From IMG/VR virus record IMGVR_UViG_3300030101_003060, positions 1 to 53,003 of that record: 53,003 nt of DNA; one strand, written 5' to 3'. The first letter of the stretch is position 1. Each line of letters starts with the position of its first letter. This DNA comes from a virus. The notes under the pieces are model-generated. The model was not told the DNA's origin. It searched no databases and was given only the letters and a program-made list of their open reading frames with translations. This document shows positions 1 through 6,968 of this stretch, in pieces. Position numbers and translations under genes: made by a program.

Positions 1-530
1 ATCTCTTCTGTCTCTTCAACCTTTGAAGGAACAGGATACATTGCAGACATTGAACCACACTTCTCAGGCTTGATGCCTGAGATAATGAACTCACGCTCTT
101 CCTTGTCCAACAAAGGAAAAGCCTCTTGAACAAGAGAGCCTTCAATGTACCGCTGCAATTCTTTCTCTGTCACATGGATAACCACATACACTTGCTGTTC
201 ATCAGCAGTCATGGGTACAGTCTTACCCAGAATGACAACAGACTCTCTCGGAAACCGCAGGATGTGCATGTTGCCACCCGTAAGTCCCCACAGTGCAGTA
301 CCAATACAGTAATGATTCTCTGAAAGATACCGATCAATCTCGCAATGAATTGCCGCGTCCTCCTCACAAAAGAACGCATCTCTTCCGAGAACTTCACCCG
401 TTATCTTGGACACACCATACTCATCTTCAGGAGCGAGAAACCAATATACTCCATCGTCACATTTCACTCTGCGTGAGTATCCACCACTAGAGTAGATCAA
501 CTTAATACTTACATTTTTACCTGATTTCAT
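1..530 (-). CDS. Hypothetical protein, cut by the left window edge
   Basis: The reading frame is open from an ATG at 530 to the window edge, 176 codons with no stop. A strong SD (AGAAAGGAAAG) lies just upstream and fixes the start. The protein begins MKSGKNVSIKLIYSSGGYSR. It is mixed alpha/beta, with no membrane segment and no motif I recognise. It is the last minus-strand gene before the edge and follows a GC-rich hairpin (553-598). If the window ends are joined after collapsing their shared ATCT, the frame ends after only a few more codons (about 178 residues in all). Function unknown. Confidence 0.75.
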   Translation of the reverse strand, partial: MKSGKNVSIKLIYSSGGYSRRVKCDDGVYWFLAPEDEYGVSKITGEVLGRDAFFCEEDAAIHCEIDRYLSENHYCIGTALWGLTGGNMHILRFPRESVVILGKTVPMTADEQQVYVVIHVTEKELQRYIEGSLVQEAFPLLDKEEREFIISGIKPEKCGSMSAMYPVPSKVEETEE

Positions 531-552
531 TGCTTTCCTTTCTAAGCAAAGT

Positions 553-598
553 CCACCCCCGCCGCCGGGGGCCGTCTGCCCCGGCGGCGTAGGGGTGG
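553..598 (-). other. GC-rich intergenic hairpin without U-tail
   Basis: An 11-bp stem (CGCCGCCGGGG with its complement) is extended by 7 bp (CCACCCC/GGGGTGG) across a 2-nt bulge, with an 8-nt loop. It lies between the stop of the 609-914 gene and the SD of the 1-530 gene. No T-run follows on the minus strand, so it may be an mRNA stabiliser, processing site or weak attenuator rather than a classical terminator. Confidence 0.7.
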
Positions 599-608
599 TA
601 ATCATCGC

Positions 609-914
609 TCATTCTCCTTTGCACTTGACATCAGCAGGCAAGTACAAGTCCTGCCCACACTTACACACAGTACTGTTCTCATAGGTGTGATCATTCACCT
701 TATCACACCGACCACATGTAATGATCAAGTCATCCATTGCCACATAGAACAGGCGCTCCGCCCATTCTTCAAGGTCACGTTCCGCGTGGGGATCACTGTA
801 TGTAATCGTGTGGAGATAATCATAAATCTCCTGAGCAAGACTACTCTCAAGCTCACCAATACACTGAGTCTGAATCGTGCAACCGTTGAACATGACTTCA
901 TAAGTGTTATTCAT
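609..914 (-). CDS. Small zinc-ribbon-like protein
   Basis: A 101-residue protein beginning MNNTYEVMFNG. The start at 914 is chosen because AGAAAGGAAG precedes it at good spacing; the upstream part of the frame only translates a hairpin. The middle is acidic and helical. The C-terminal third carries CGRC and CKC (CxxC...CxC), which suggests one structural zinc site. Proteins of this sort are common among early phage genes as small regulators or adaptors, but nothing here shows a specific role. It is flanked by GC-rich hairpins on both sides. Confidence 0.75.
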   Translation of the reverse strand: MNNTYEVMFNGCTIQTQCIGELESSLAQEIYDYLHTITYSDPHAERDLEEWAERLFYVAMDDLIITCGRCDKVNDHTYENSTVCKCGQDLYLPADVKCKGE

Positions 915-935
915 TTGCTTCCTTTCTAAATGCAA

Positions 936-986
936 ATGCCCGGCTCGGCGGCCGGAGGCTTTGCGTGGCCGCCGAAGACGGGGCAT
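936..986 (-). other. GC-rich intergenic hairpin without U-tail
   Basis: Inverted repeat TCGGCGGCC / GGCCGCCGA (945-953 with 967-975), with outer pairing ATGCCC/GGGCAT. It lies just 5' of the SD of the 609-914 gene on the minus strand. Same arrangement as the hairpin at 553-598. Confidence 0.65.
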
Positions 987-1047
987 ATAACCTATGTGTC
1001 TTATGTCGGTTCATTACCAGATCCACCTAGAGACACAACAGTACCTA

Positions 1048-1078
1048 GAAAAAAGGGGAGTACCCGAAGGTACCCCCC
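1048..1078 (-). terminator. Rho-independent terminator, minus strand
   Basis: Stem GGGGAGTACC / GGTACCCCCC (one mismatch) with a CGAA loop, written on the plus strand. Read on the minus strand, the stem is followed directly by six T residues (1054-1049). It sits just after the stop of the 84-residue gene at 1084-1338 and so would end the transcript from the helicase side. Confidence 0.85.
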
Positions 1079-1083
1079 ACACA

Positions 1084-1338
1084 TCAGATGAGACCTTCAA
1101 TAGGGGTCTCAACAGACTTAGGCTTGGAAGGGGACTTGGGCTTGTCCCCAGTCCACTTGCACAGCGTGAACACACCCTTGGGATACTCGGACATCTCCCA
1201 GTCCGAGGGAGAACCATCCTCATTGAGGAGCATGATAATGGGACGATTCGTGACCGTCCTACCATCAGCAAACTTACGGGTGGGCTTAGCCGGGGCAACA
1301 ACCAGAACCATCTTCTCGCAAAAGTCATCCATGTTCAT
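1084..1338 (-). CDS. Hypothetical protein, 84 residues
   Basis: Starts MNMDDFCEKMVLVVAPAKPT at 1338. GGAG six bases upstream supports this start over a longer in-frame one at 1371. Predicted to be a small beta-rich domain with a charged, Pro/Lys-rich tail. No recognised family. It has a perfect 11-bp hairpin upstream (1378-1408) and a U-tailed terminator downstream, so it can be expressed as a short unit. It is the first gene after the origin-like repeat region when read on the minus strand. Confidence 0.65.
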   Translation of the reverse strand: MNMDDFCEKMVLVVAPAKPTRKFADGRTVTNRPIIMLLNEDGSPSDWEMSEYPKGVFTLCKWTGDKPKSPSKPKSVETPIEGLI

Positions 1339-1377
1339 GACGAACTCCAATAAGAGATAAACCACACCCACTCACCG

Positions 1378-1408
1378 TGAGCGGCTGCGGCCGATAGGCA
1401 GCCGCTCA
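1378..1408 (-). other. Perfect 11-bp hairpin upstream of the 84-residue gene
   Basis: TGAGCGGCTGC pairs perfectly with GCAGCCGCTCA around a 9-nt loop. No T-run follows on the minus strand. It lies between the TGGTAC repeat region and the gene at 1084-1338, in the position of a leader or attenuator structure. Confidence 0.7.
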
Positions 1409-1541
1409 GACGGAGAGAACCAATTAGACTAATACACCTACAGAGATAGACATACCCGTGGATAGATAGGGGGTAGGGTGGCCCCTAGGTGGCTGATCTG
1501 GTAGTAGGAGAAAGACCCCTGCCCTATCAAAATTCCTTGGC

Positions 1542-1785
1542 TGGTACGTTTGGTACAGGTCTGGTACGCCGCAAATCGGCCTTCTTGCCCCCTATACCGG
1601 CGTTTTGTACCGCACGTACCACATGTGCCATACCGCACGCAATTACTACCTACCCTTTATACCCCACTAGATCTCTCTAAGTATGGTACATATGGTACAA
1701 AGTGGTGTAAAGTGTTGTGTGTAAAGAGGTTAGGGGTGTACCACACCCACCCACTGGCATGGTACACCCCTGGTACGTCTGGTAC
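1542..1785. repeat. TGGTAC iteron-like array, candidate replication origin
   Basis: The hexamer TGGTAC occurs at 1542, 1551, 1562, 1684, 1693, 1760, 1771 and 1780 on the plus strand and at 1616 and 1738 in the opposite orientation: ten exact copies in 244 bp, where about 0.1 is expected by chance. Within clusters the spacing is 9 or 11 bp, about one helical turn, giving triplets with steps 9+11 and 11+9. The surrounding 1409-1789 stretch has no convincing gene. It directly follows the stop of the D5-family helicase gene. Iterons beside an initiator/helicase gene are typical of origins; the origin role here is inference. Confidence 0.7.
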
Positions 1786-1789
1786 GCAC

Positions 1790-3178
1790 CTAGCCCTTAA
1801 GGCTCAAACCCCGCAACCCGCGTTTGCCTCCCCCGCCAATCCGGGTCCTCCGCAGGTCCCAAGTCGTTTCTTGCACCAACTTGTAGACCAACTGGTTCTG
1901 GCTAAGTGGGGGGACACGGAGGCCCTTGCTCCATTCTTTCCAATGATAGAACAAGACCTCGGAACTGACGAATCCAGCGTCCTTAACTTCAAACCGAGAA
2001 GCCAGAAACTCGTCAATCGGGTTGTTGACGGTGTGGTATTCCTCGATCAAGACGTTGGAGTTTTCTGGCATCGGGAACTTCTTCTTTGGGTCCTTCTCTT
2101 CTTCAAGAGTCTTGGCCCCCTGCCAAGCCCAATACGCAATACCGGGCAACTCTTCCAACAACTGCTCTGCAAGTCGATAGTTCTCTCGACCCACAAAGCT
2201 CACCGTAAAGGGTAGAAGTACCATCTTCCCTGACAGCCCAAGCCCCTTGTTGGGAAGCCGGGGGATTTCATTGGACTGCATGACTGGGACGGCTTCCACG
2301 ACCACGTTCCTAAGTGGCTGCTCGAACTTCCGGTTGATGGAGATGGGGTCTTTCCCCACAATCGACTTGATGACTCGACATGCGGCTTCTCCCTCACGAT
2401 TTGAAATTTCCGATACTTCATTAATTGCCATCACCTTTGCCTGCTCAATGCCCCAAAGCCCGAACTGACCAGCGATATCCTCCAGACAAGTACCCATATA
2501 GCCCTCACCAAGGAGAGCCTTCAACACGGACATGATAGTGCCCTTGCCGCCACGAATCTTACCGTACATCAAAAACCACTTTGCGTAGTCCCGATGAGGC
2601 AATAGGCAATACCCAAACATTCGCTGGAGTAGTTTGACCCAATCAGAATCTCCCCCGCTCCACTCCTTCAAACAACGATGCCAGATTGGGCATGTCGCTG
2701 AAGGGTCAAAGCTCACGGGAAGAACATGAGGATCGAAGAAGGTTTCATCTCGCTTGTACTTCATTCCCGTATTGGCATCCATCACCAGATCTTGGAATGA
2801 AATAAGGCTTCGGCATTCCTTGGTCTGGGGAGCCGTCAGCCACACGGGACTCTTTTCATGGGGCAATGTCTGCAAAGCCTGTAAGGCTCTCAGGACCCCT
2901 CTCACCTTCTCGATGGTGGGACCATACCTGACAGACCTCTGGCCGTTCTGGGTCGCTTGCTGGAACGATACGTTCTCCAAAGCAACCCACAAAGCACTTT
3001 CAACCCACTCAATATCGCGGGTTTGCCACTTTTCTCCATACCACTCGTAAAAATTTCCTCTCCAATACCATAATCCGTTTCGATTATTAGGAGTGGAAAA
3101 CCTTGTGTTCAGCAGGTATCGTGCAACCTGCATAGGTTCGGGGGACACCAAGGTGGGTGTTTGTGTCCGGTTAGTCAT
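1790..3178 (-). CDS. D5/P4-family replicative helicase (helicase part of phage primase-helicase)
   Basis: A 462-residue SF3-type ATPase. Walker A GKIRGGKGT is at about 206-214, Walker B KVMAINEVSE at about 248-257, and a sensor-like SNE near 302-304. The C-terminal third looks like the winged-helix tail of the phage/plasmid P4-type primase C-terminal family. The N-terminal 150 residues resemble a D5_N region; I see no zinc finger and no archaeo-eukaryotic primase active site, so this looks like helicase without primase. Expected role: origin melting and fork unwinding as a hexamer. GGAG ten bases upstream supports the start. It is divergent from the virion block by 52 bp and ends 4 bp from the TGGTAC array, which it may bind. 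Confidence 0.85.
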   Translation of the reverse strand: MTNRTQTPTLVSPEPMQVARYLLNTRFSTPNNRNGLWYWRGNFYEWYGEKWQTRDIEWVESALWVALENVSFQQATQNGQRSVRYGPTIEKVRGVLRALQALQTLPHEKSPVWLTAPQTKECRSLISFQDLVMDANTGMKYKRDETFFDPHVLPVSFDPSATCPIWHRCLKEWSGGDSDWVKLLQRMFGYCLLPHRDYAKWFLMYGKIRGGKGTIMSVLKALLGEGYMGTCLEDIAGQFGLWGIEQAKVMAINEVSEISNREGEAACRVIKSIVGKDPISINRKFEQPLRNVVVEAVPVMQSNEIPRLPNKGLGLSGKMVLLPFTVSFVGRENYRLAEQLLEELPGIAYWAWQGAKTLEEEKDPKKKFPMPENSNVLIEEYHTVNNPIDEFLASRFEVKDAGFVSSEVLFYHWKEWSKGLRVPPLSQNQLVYKLVQETTWDLRRTRIGGGGKRGLRGLSLKG

Positions 3179-3230
3179 ACCTTAAATCTCCAAAGTAAAC
3201 AGGGTAAATACCAAACAGGGAATCCTTTCA
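3179..3230. promoter_or_regulatory. Divergent control region with AAACAGGG direct repeat
   Basis: These 52 bp separate the minus-strand helicase gene from the plus-strand virion block. AAACAGGG occurs twice (3197-3204 and 3213-3220), 16 bp apart, on the same helix face to within about half a turn. I see no good TTGACA/TATAAT pair. It may hold an operator or activator site for a phage regulator. The helicase SD lies in the left part. Confidence 0.4.
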
Positions 3231-4541
3231 ATGGCAAAGAAACGCCAAGAAGAAAATGAACGGAAGACGGAAGAAGAAAACGCCGCAGGACCTCCAAAGC
3301 AGGAAGCGATTACCCCTGAAGGTACCAGCCCCAATACCAGAAATCCCTTGGCGGATTATGCCGCCTTTATGCGGATGATGGGGCAACAAAACGCCAACAC
3401 CCGTCGATATGAGAGTGTACTCGAAGCGACTCGACGCGCCAACCAAATGATCAATCTTCCACGAGATCCGGTCAAAACAAAAAGAATTGATGATCGTCGT
3501 CGTGCCATGAATGTTTCAGAACATCATGGCAGAAGCCAGTTTATGAAAGATCGGGATGAACGAGTCCGTGAACAAATTTTCATGGACAATCTCGACAAAA
3601 TGGTTGAGAGGAATTGGAGGCGAAGCCAAAGAGATTCCGATGAATCTCTGGACGATCTGAGCCATGAAGAAGTTACGGCAATGATGGAGAGAGCAAAAGC
3701 AAGAGATGCTCAGATGACAGAGGAAGGTCGGGTAATTCGAGGAACACTCCCCGAACACTCTCCCGAGGAAACCGGACCTGAGATGACTCATCCGCCTCAT
3801 TACTCTCCTCCTCCAGTAATGGATCATCCTCCTTACTACGCTCCTCCGACAAACGAAATTCCTCCCGGCATGGAGGCAAACCCTCTTGAACAACTTCATG
3901 GACCCCCAGAAGAAGCACCGCCTTTTACTCTTTACCCTTACCCATCATTTGAAGATTCAACTGTCTTTGACGACACGGACTCTCCTCCCGTGGGCACAGA
4001 GTATGACACCACCCCTGAACCAATGTATGGGTATATGAATCCAAATGTCCATCAACCCCCTCTTGATGCGTCATTTGCTCCTCCTCCGTTCAACCCCATG
4101 GCGGACTTTTATGGTATGAGCAATACCATTGGAGGAATGGCTCAACAAGGACTTGCTGAAGCAGAACAGTTTGCCGGAAGACTTGCAGGACAACAAACAC
4201 ATGGGCAGGGATATCCGCAGATGGCGGCTGATTGGATGGCCCAAAACAACCCCATGCACAACCTCAAGCTCCAAAGTGACATACTGAAACTAAGAGCAAA
4301 GAACCTTAAGGAAATTCACGACGAGGCGGCGCACACAGGTCCAAATGTCATGTACCGGCATTGGCGGGACAATGTTTACGATCCCCGAACCGGAACTCCT
4401 CAAAGAGGTTTTGCTCGTCCGATGACTCATCCGCCTGCTCCTCCGGTACCTACATACGCCCCTCCCACGAATGAAATTCCTCCGGGAATGACTGCACCAG
4501 AAGTTTATCGAAGGCTTCACCCACCAATCCACACTCGATAA
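3231..4541 (+). CDS. Pro-rich, largely disordered protein with internal repeat
   Basis: 436 residues. The N-terminal third is highly charged and helical (Lys/Arg/Glu). The middle and C-terminus are rich in Pro, Met and Tyr. The 12-residue element YAPPTNEIPPGM occurs twice (203-214 and 409-420), each time preceded by a MTHPP-type element, so the two segments probably arose by duplication. It is the first gene of the late block. Disordered Pro-rich proteins at this place could be capsid-associated, scaffolding or ejected proteins; none is recognised. Only a weak SD (CAGGGA) is seen. Confidence 0.65.
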   Translation: MAKKRQEENERKTEEENAAGPPKQEAITPEGTSPNTRNPLADYAAFMRMMGQQNANTRRYESVLEATRRANQMINLPRDPVKTKRIDDRRRAMNVSEHHGRSQFMKDRDERVREQIFMDNLDKMVERNWRRSQRDSDESLDDLSHEEVTAMMERAKARDAQMTEEGRVIRGTLPEHSPEETGPEMTHPPHYSPPPVMDHPPYYAPPTNEIPPGMEANPLEQLHGPPEEAPPFTLYPYPSFEDSTVFDDTDSPPVGTEYDTTPEPMYGYMNPNVHQPPLDASFAPPPFNPMADFYGMSNTIGGMAQQGLAEAEQFAGRLAGQQTHGQGYPQMAADWMAQNNPMHNLKLQSDILKLRAKNLKEIHDEAAHTGPNVMYRHWRDNVYDPRTGTPQRGFARPMTHPPAPPVPTYAPPTNEIPPGMTAPEVYRRLHPPIHTR

Positions 4542-4554
4542 GTAGGAGGTTGCA

Positions 4555-6279
4555 ATGGCAAAAAGTCCCCGTCGAAAATTGCAGATAGGCCCCATTAAAA
4601 GAGCTTCTACTTCCGGTCTTTTCGGAGGGGACATGGAGCGTCTTGGTCTGGGGATGCCCGAGCTTGATCCTTTGGAAAGACTTAAGGCTGTCTTGGCGAA
4701 AACAAGCCCTAAAGGCCAAGTCACGGGTTTTGCGTCAGGCATTGAAGTTGAAGAAGCCATTGAGCATTGGCTTAAGGGTCAACCCCGTGACGTTCAAACT
4801 CAAGTAAGACGTTTTCTTCGACAGCAAGAAATTGCCAATCGACAACAAACAGAACTCACCAAGGCTTTTTCTGAAAGCGTAAAGCGTAAGGGGGGGACTA
4901 AAACCCAAGCAGGGCTTCTTGACGTTGATTCTGGGTTTGATTCAAGAGAGGCTGAAATTCGTCGTGCCATGCAGGAGTTTAATCTCCGAGAAGACGACGT
5001 TGCAAAAATGACGCAAGATCATGTTGATGATCTTATGAAGACTCGTCGTAGCCCAGCAGTTGCAAGGGCTATGGCAGATGAGATTTCAGAGCAGTACAAA
5101 GAACAAAGGAAGAGGGATGCAAAAGGTCTAGGAGGTCCAAGCCCTACCGAAGGTAGCGTACAAACCCCAGACGACCTTATGTTTGATGTCCGTAGGCCAG
5201 AATCTAAAGCCGCAAGAGAAGCCGCTTTAGGTAGGGGTCTTACTGATAGAGAACTTGCTCAAAAGTTAAGGGCCAACAACGCTTTTGTGATTAAGAGCCA
5301 CGGCCAAGAATTTCAGTTTAGCCCCACTAAAGCAGGCAAGTGGCGAATTACCCGCAACCGACTCGTCAATGTAGGCAAGGGAAAGTTTAGTCTTGAGCCT
5401 TCAAGTTGGACACAGGGAAGTGTTGAGCAATTTATTAAGGCTCTCCCATGGGGTAAGGCGGATAAAGACAAAGTAGAAGCGGTCAAGAACCATATTAGGT
5501 CAAAACTTCTTTCTCCTAACCCTAAAGGCCGACCTGCTACTGGACCCCAATTTGGTTTTGAAATCAAGAACTCCACTTTGTTGGGGGGTAAAGACCCACT
5601 TAAAAAGAATTTGGGTTTTGCTACTCTTGACGAAAAAACGAAAGCCAAGAAAAAAGCGGGGGTGGATAAGAAGATTCCGGGACGGCCTGTTCGCAGAGCA
5701 ATGACAAACAAGGTCATTAAAACTTTCCACGAAGCGCCTCACACAGATGGGACTATGAGGACATTCCTTCATCACCCCGCAGTAAATGACCTTAAGGGGA
5801 ATAGAACATATTTCCGAACAGACGGAAGCCTTACTCCAGCAGGCATGAAGAAGTACAAGGATCTTTTCTTCGTTTCTGTTATGGATCCCGCAAGACTGGC
5901 TCAATCCAAAGCCTTCCACAAGAAACAAAAGGCTAAAGCCATTGCAGATGTAGACAAGGTTGAAGTTGTTACGATGCAGGACGAGCCTAAGACTCGAAAA
6001 GCAAGCATGAGGGAAATCAATAAGGCTGCGGAACTTGCCAAAACCCCTCCGTCCCCACTTCCAATAGAACACCCTCTTAGGCGTACAGGTCCGGAAAAAG
6101 AAGTTCGACGTGCAAGGCACATGCTTAAGACTGAGCCTCGGAAAGTTTTGAATCGCCCAGAAGTTCGTAGCTTTATTCAGAAGGCTCTTCGCAGGGGAGG
6201 ACCGATGGCCCTTATCGCTCTTGCTTTGCTTACGGGCGGAGGTATGATGTTTGCAGGATCACAAAATGAAGCAGCCTGA
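4555..6279 (+). CDS. Hypothetical basic protein with C-terminal membrane segment
   Basis: 574 residues, strongly basic, with a strong SD (AGGAGG) before ATG 4555. The body is charged, partly helical, with Lys/Arg-rich linkers. The last 25 residues hold a hydrophobic stretch (PMALIALALLTGGGMMFAG) that could span a membrane. A basic soluble part with one C-terminal hydrophobic segment also occurs in the proteins at 16157 and 30693 of this window. The order suggests an internal or ejected virion protein, but I recognise no family. The 3' end overlaps the next gene by 14 nt. Confidence 0.6.
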   Translation: MAKSPRRKLQIGPIKRASTSGLFGGDMERLGLGMPELDPLERLKAVLAKTSPKGQVTGFASGIEVEEAIEHWLKGQPRDVQTQVRRFLRQQEIANRQQTELTKAFSESVKRKGGTKTQAGLLDVDSGFDSREAEIRRAMQEFNLREDDVAKMTQDHVDDLMKTRRSPAVARAMADEISEQYKEQRKRDAKGLGGPSPTEGSVQTPDDLMFDVRRPESKAAREAALGRGLTDRELAQKLRANNAFVIKSHGQEFQFSPTKAGKWRITRNRLVNVGKGKFSLEPSSWTQGSVEQFIKALPWGKADKDKVEAVKNHIRSKLLSPNPKGRPATGPQFGFEIKNSTLLGGKDPLKKNLGFATLDEKTKAKKKAGVDKKIPGRPVRRAMTNKVIKTFHEAPHTDGTMRTFLHHPAVNDLKGNRTYFRTDGSLTPAGMKKYKDLFFVSVMDPARLAQSKAFHKKQKAKAIADVDKVEVVTMQDEPKTRKASMREINKAAELAKTPPSPLPIEHPLRRTGPEKEVRRARHMLKTEPRKVLNRPEVRSFIQKALRRGGPMALIALALLTGGGMMFAGSQNEAA

Positions 6280-6739
6280 GTGGGAACACCAAGGGGACGC
6301 AGGTAAGGTCCTTTCATTCTTTGATGCCGATGCAGCAGCAAAAGCACTGGAACTCAACTCCTTCAGTATTGAGGAGGAAGTTTCTACTCTCATTCAGCAC
6401 ATGCGTGATCCAGATGCTAAGATTGCATTGCGTGCCCACAACCAACTCCGTCGAGTCCTTAATGAAGTTGCAAAGGCCAATGGGTTGATTACAACCCAGG
6501 AGTTTACACAGACAAATGAACAAGGAAACCAGAGTGTCAGAATCACCCGCAACCAAAAGCTACTCTCGAACCTCAAAGCCACGACCCACCGATCAAACCT
6601 CCCCGAAAACCCCGACTTCGCTGCTCAGTATCTCCCCCCAGCAGGAAGAGACACTGACCTCAATGAAGAAAATGGGTCCGATGGGACTGGCGAGATCGGC
6701 GGGTCAGGTACTATTCGACTTGGCGATAATGGACATTGA
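6266..6739 (+). CDS. Candidate small terminase subunit
   Basis: 157 residues beginning MKQPEWEHQGDAGKV. The start at 6266 overlaps the end of the previous gene. The central part is helical (FSIEEEVSTLIQHM and following residues) and the C-terminus is Gly/Asp-rich and probably flexible. It is called small terminase mainly because of size, composition and position immediately upstream of the large terminase region, which is where TerS normally lies. No definite helix-turn-helix motif is visible, so it could be another DNA-packaging accessory. Confidence 0.45.
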   Translation: MKQPEWEHQGDAGKVLSFFDADAAAKALELNSFSIEEEVSTLIQHMRDPDAKIALRAHNQLRRVLNEVAKANGLITTQEFTQTNEQGNQSVRITRNQKLLSNLKATTHRSNLPENPDFAAQYLPPAGRDTDLNEENGSDGTGEIGGSGTIRLGDNGH

Positions 6740-6968
6740 TGGTTTGGTGGGATCTCGGGAACGATTTGGTTCTCTCATCTATTCTTACTACATCCAAAAG
6801 GATGAACCCACCAAGAACTTCTTCCGCAACTGGAAGCACACTTATCCGCATTCCATGGTGAAGAACAACCCCATCTCCTACGTCGCAACTCTTTCCCGTA
6901 TTGCGACTGTCGAACTACTCGCCAAGGGGGAATTGGATGCGAATACGTCGAATACCGACGAGAAGTGA
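6663..6968 (+). CDS. Hypothetical small protein upstream of TerL
   Basis: About 101 residues if it starts at ATG 6663, which has a GGAAGAG SD; ATG 6672 or 6729 are alternatives, so the start is uncertain. The stretch from GLARSAGQVLFDLAIMDIDG onward is helical and looks like real protein, while the longer upstream frame does not. It overlaps the TerS candidate in another frame by 77 nt and the TerL start by 32 nt. Function unknown; possibly a packaging accessory. Confidence 0.5.
   Translation: MKKMGPMGLARSAGQVLFDLAIMDIDGLVGSRERFGSLIYSYYIQKDEPTKNFFRNWKHTYPHSMVKNNPISYVATLSRIATVELLAKGELDANTSNTDEK

Noticed and set aside
1438-1638. Minus-strand 66-codon frame in the repeat region (YGTCGTCGT-like)
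   Set aside because: Its Gly-Thr repeats simply translate the TGGTAC array; no SD and no protein-like pattern.
1550-2215. Long plus-strand frame over the TGGTAC array and the helicase gene end
   Set aside because: Antisense to the helicase gene, starts inside the repeats and has repeat-derived composition; no SD.
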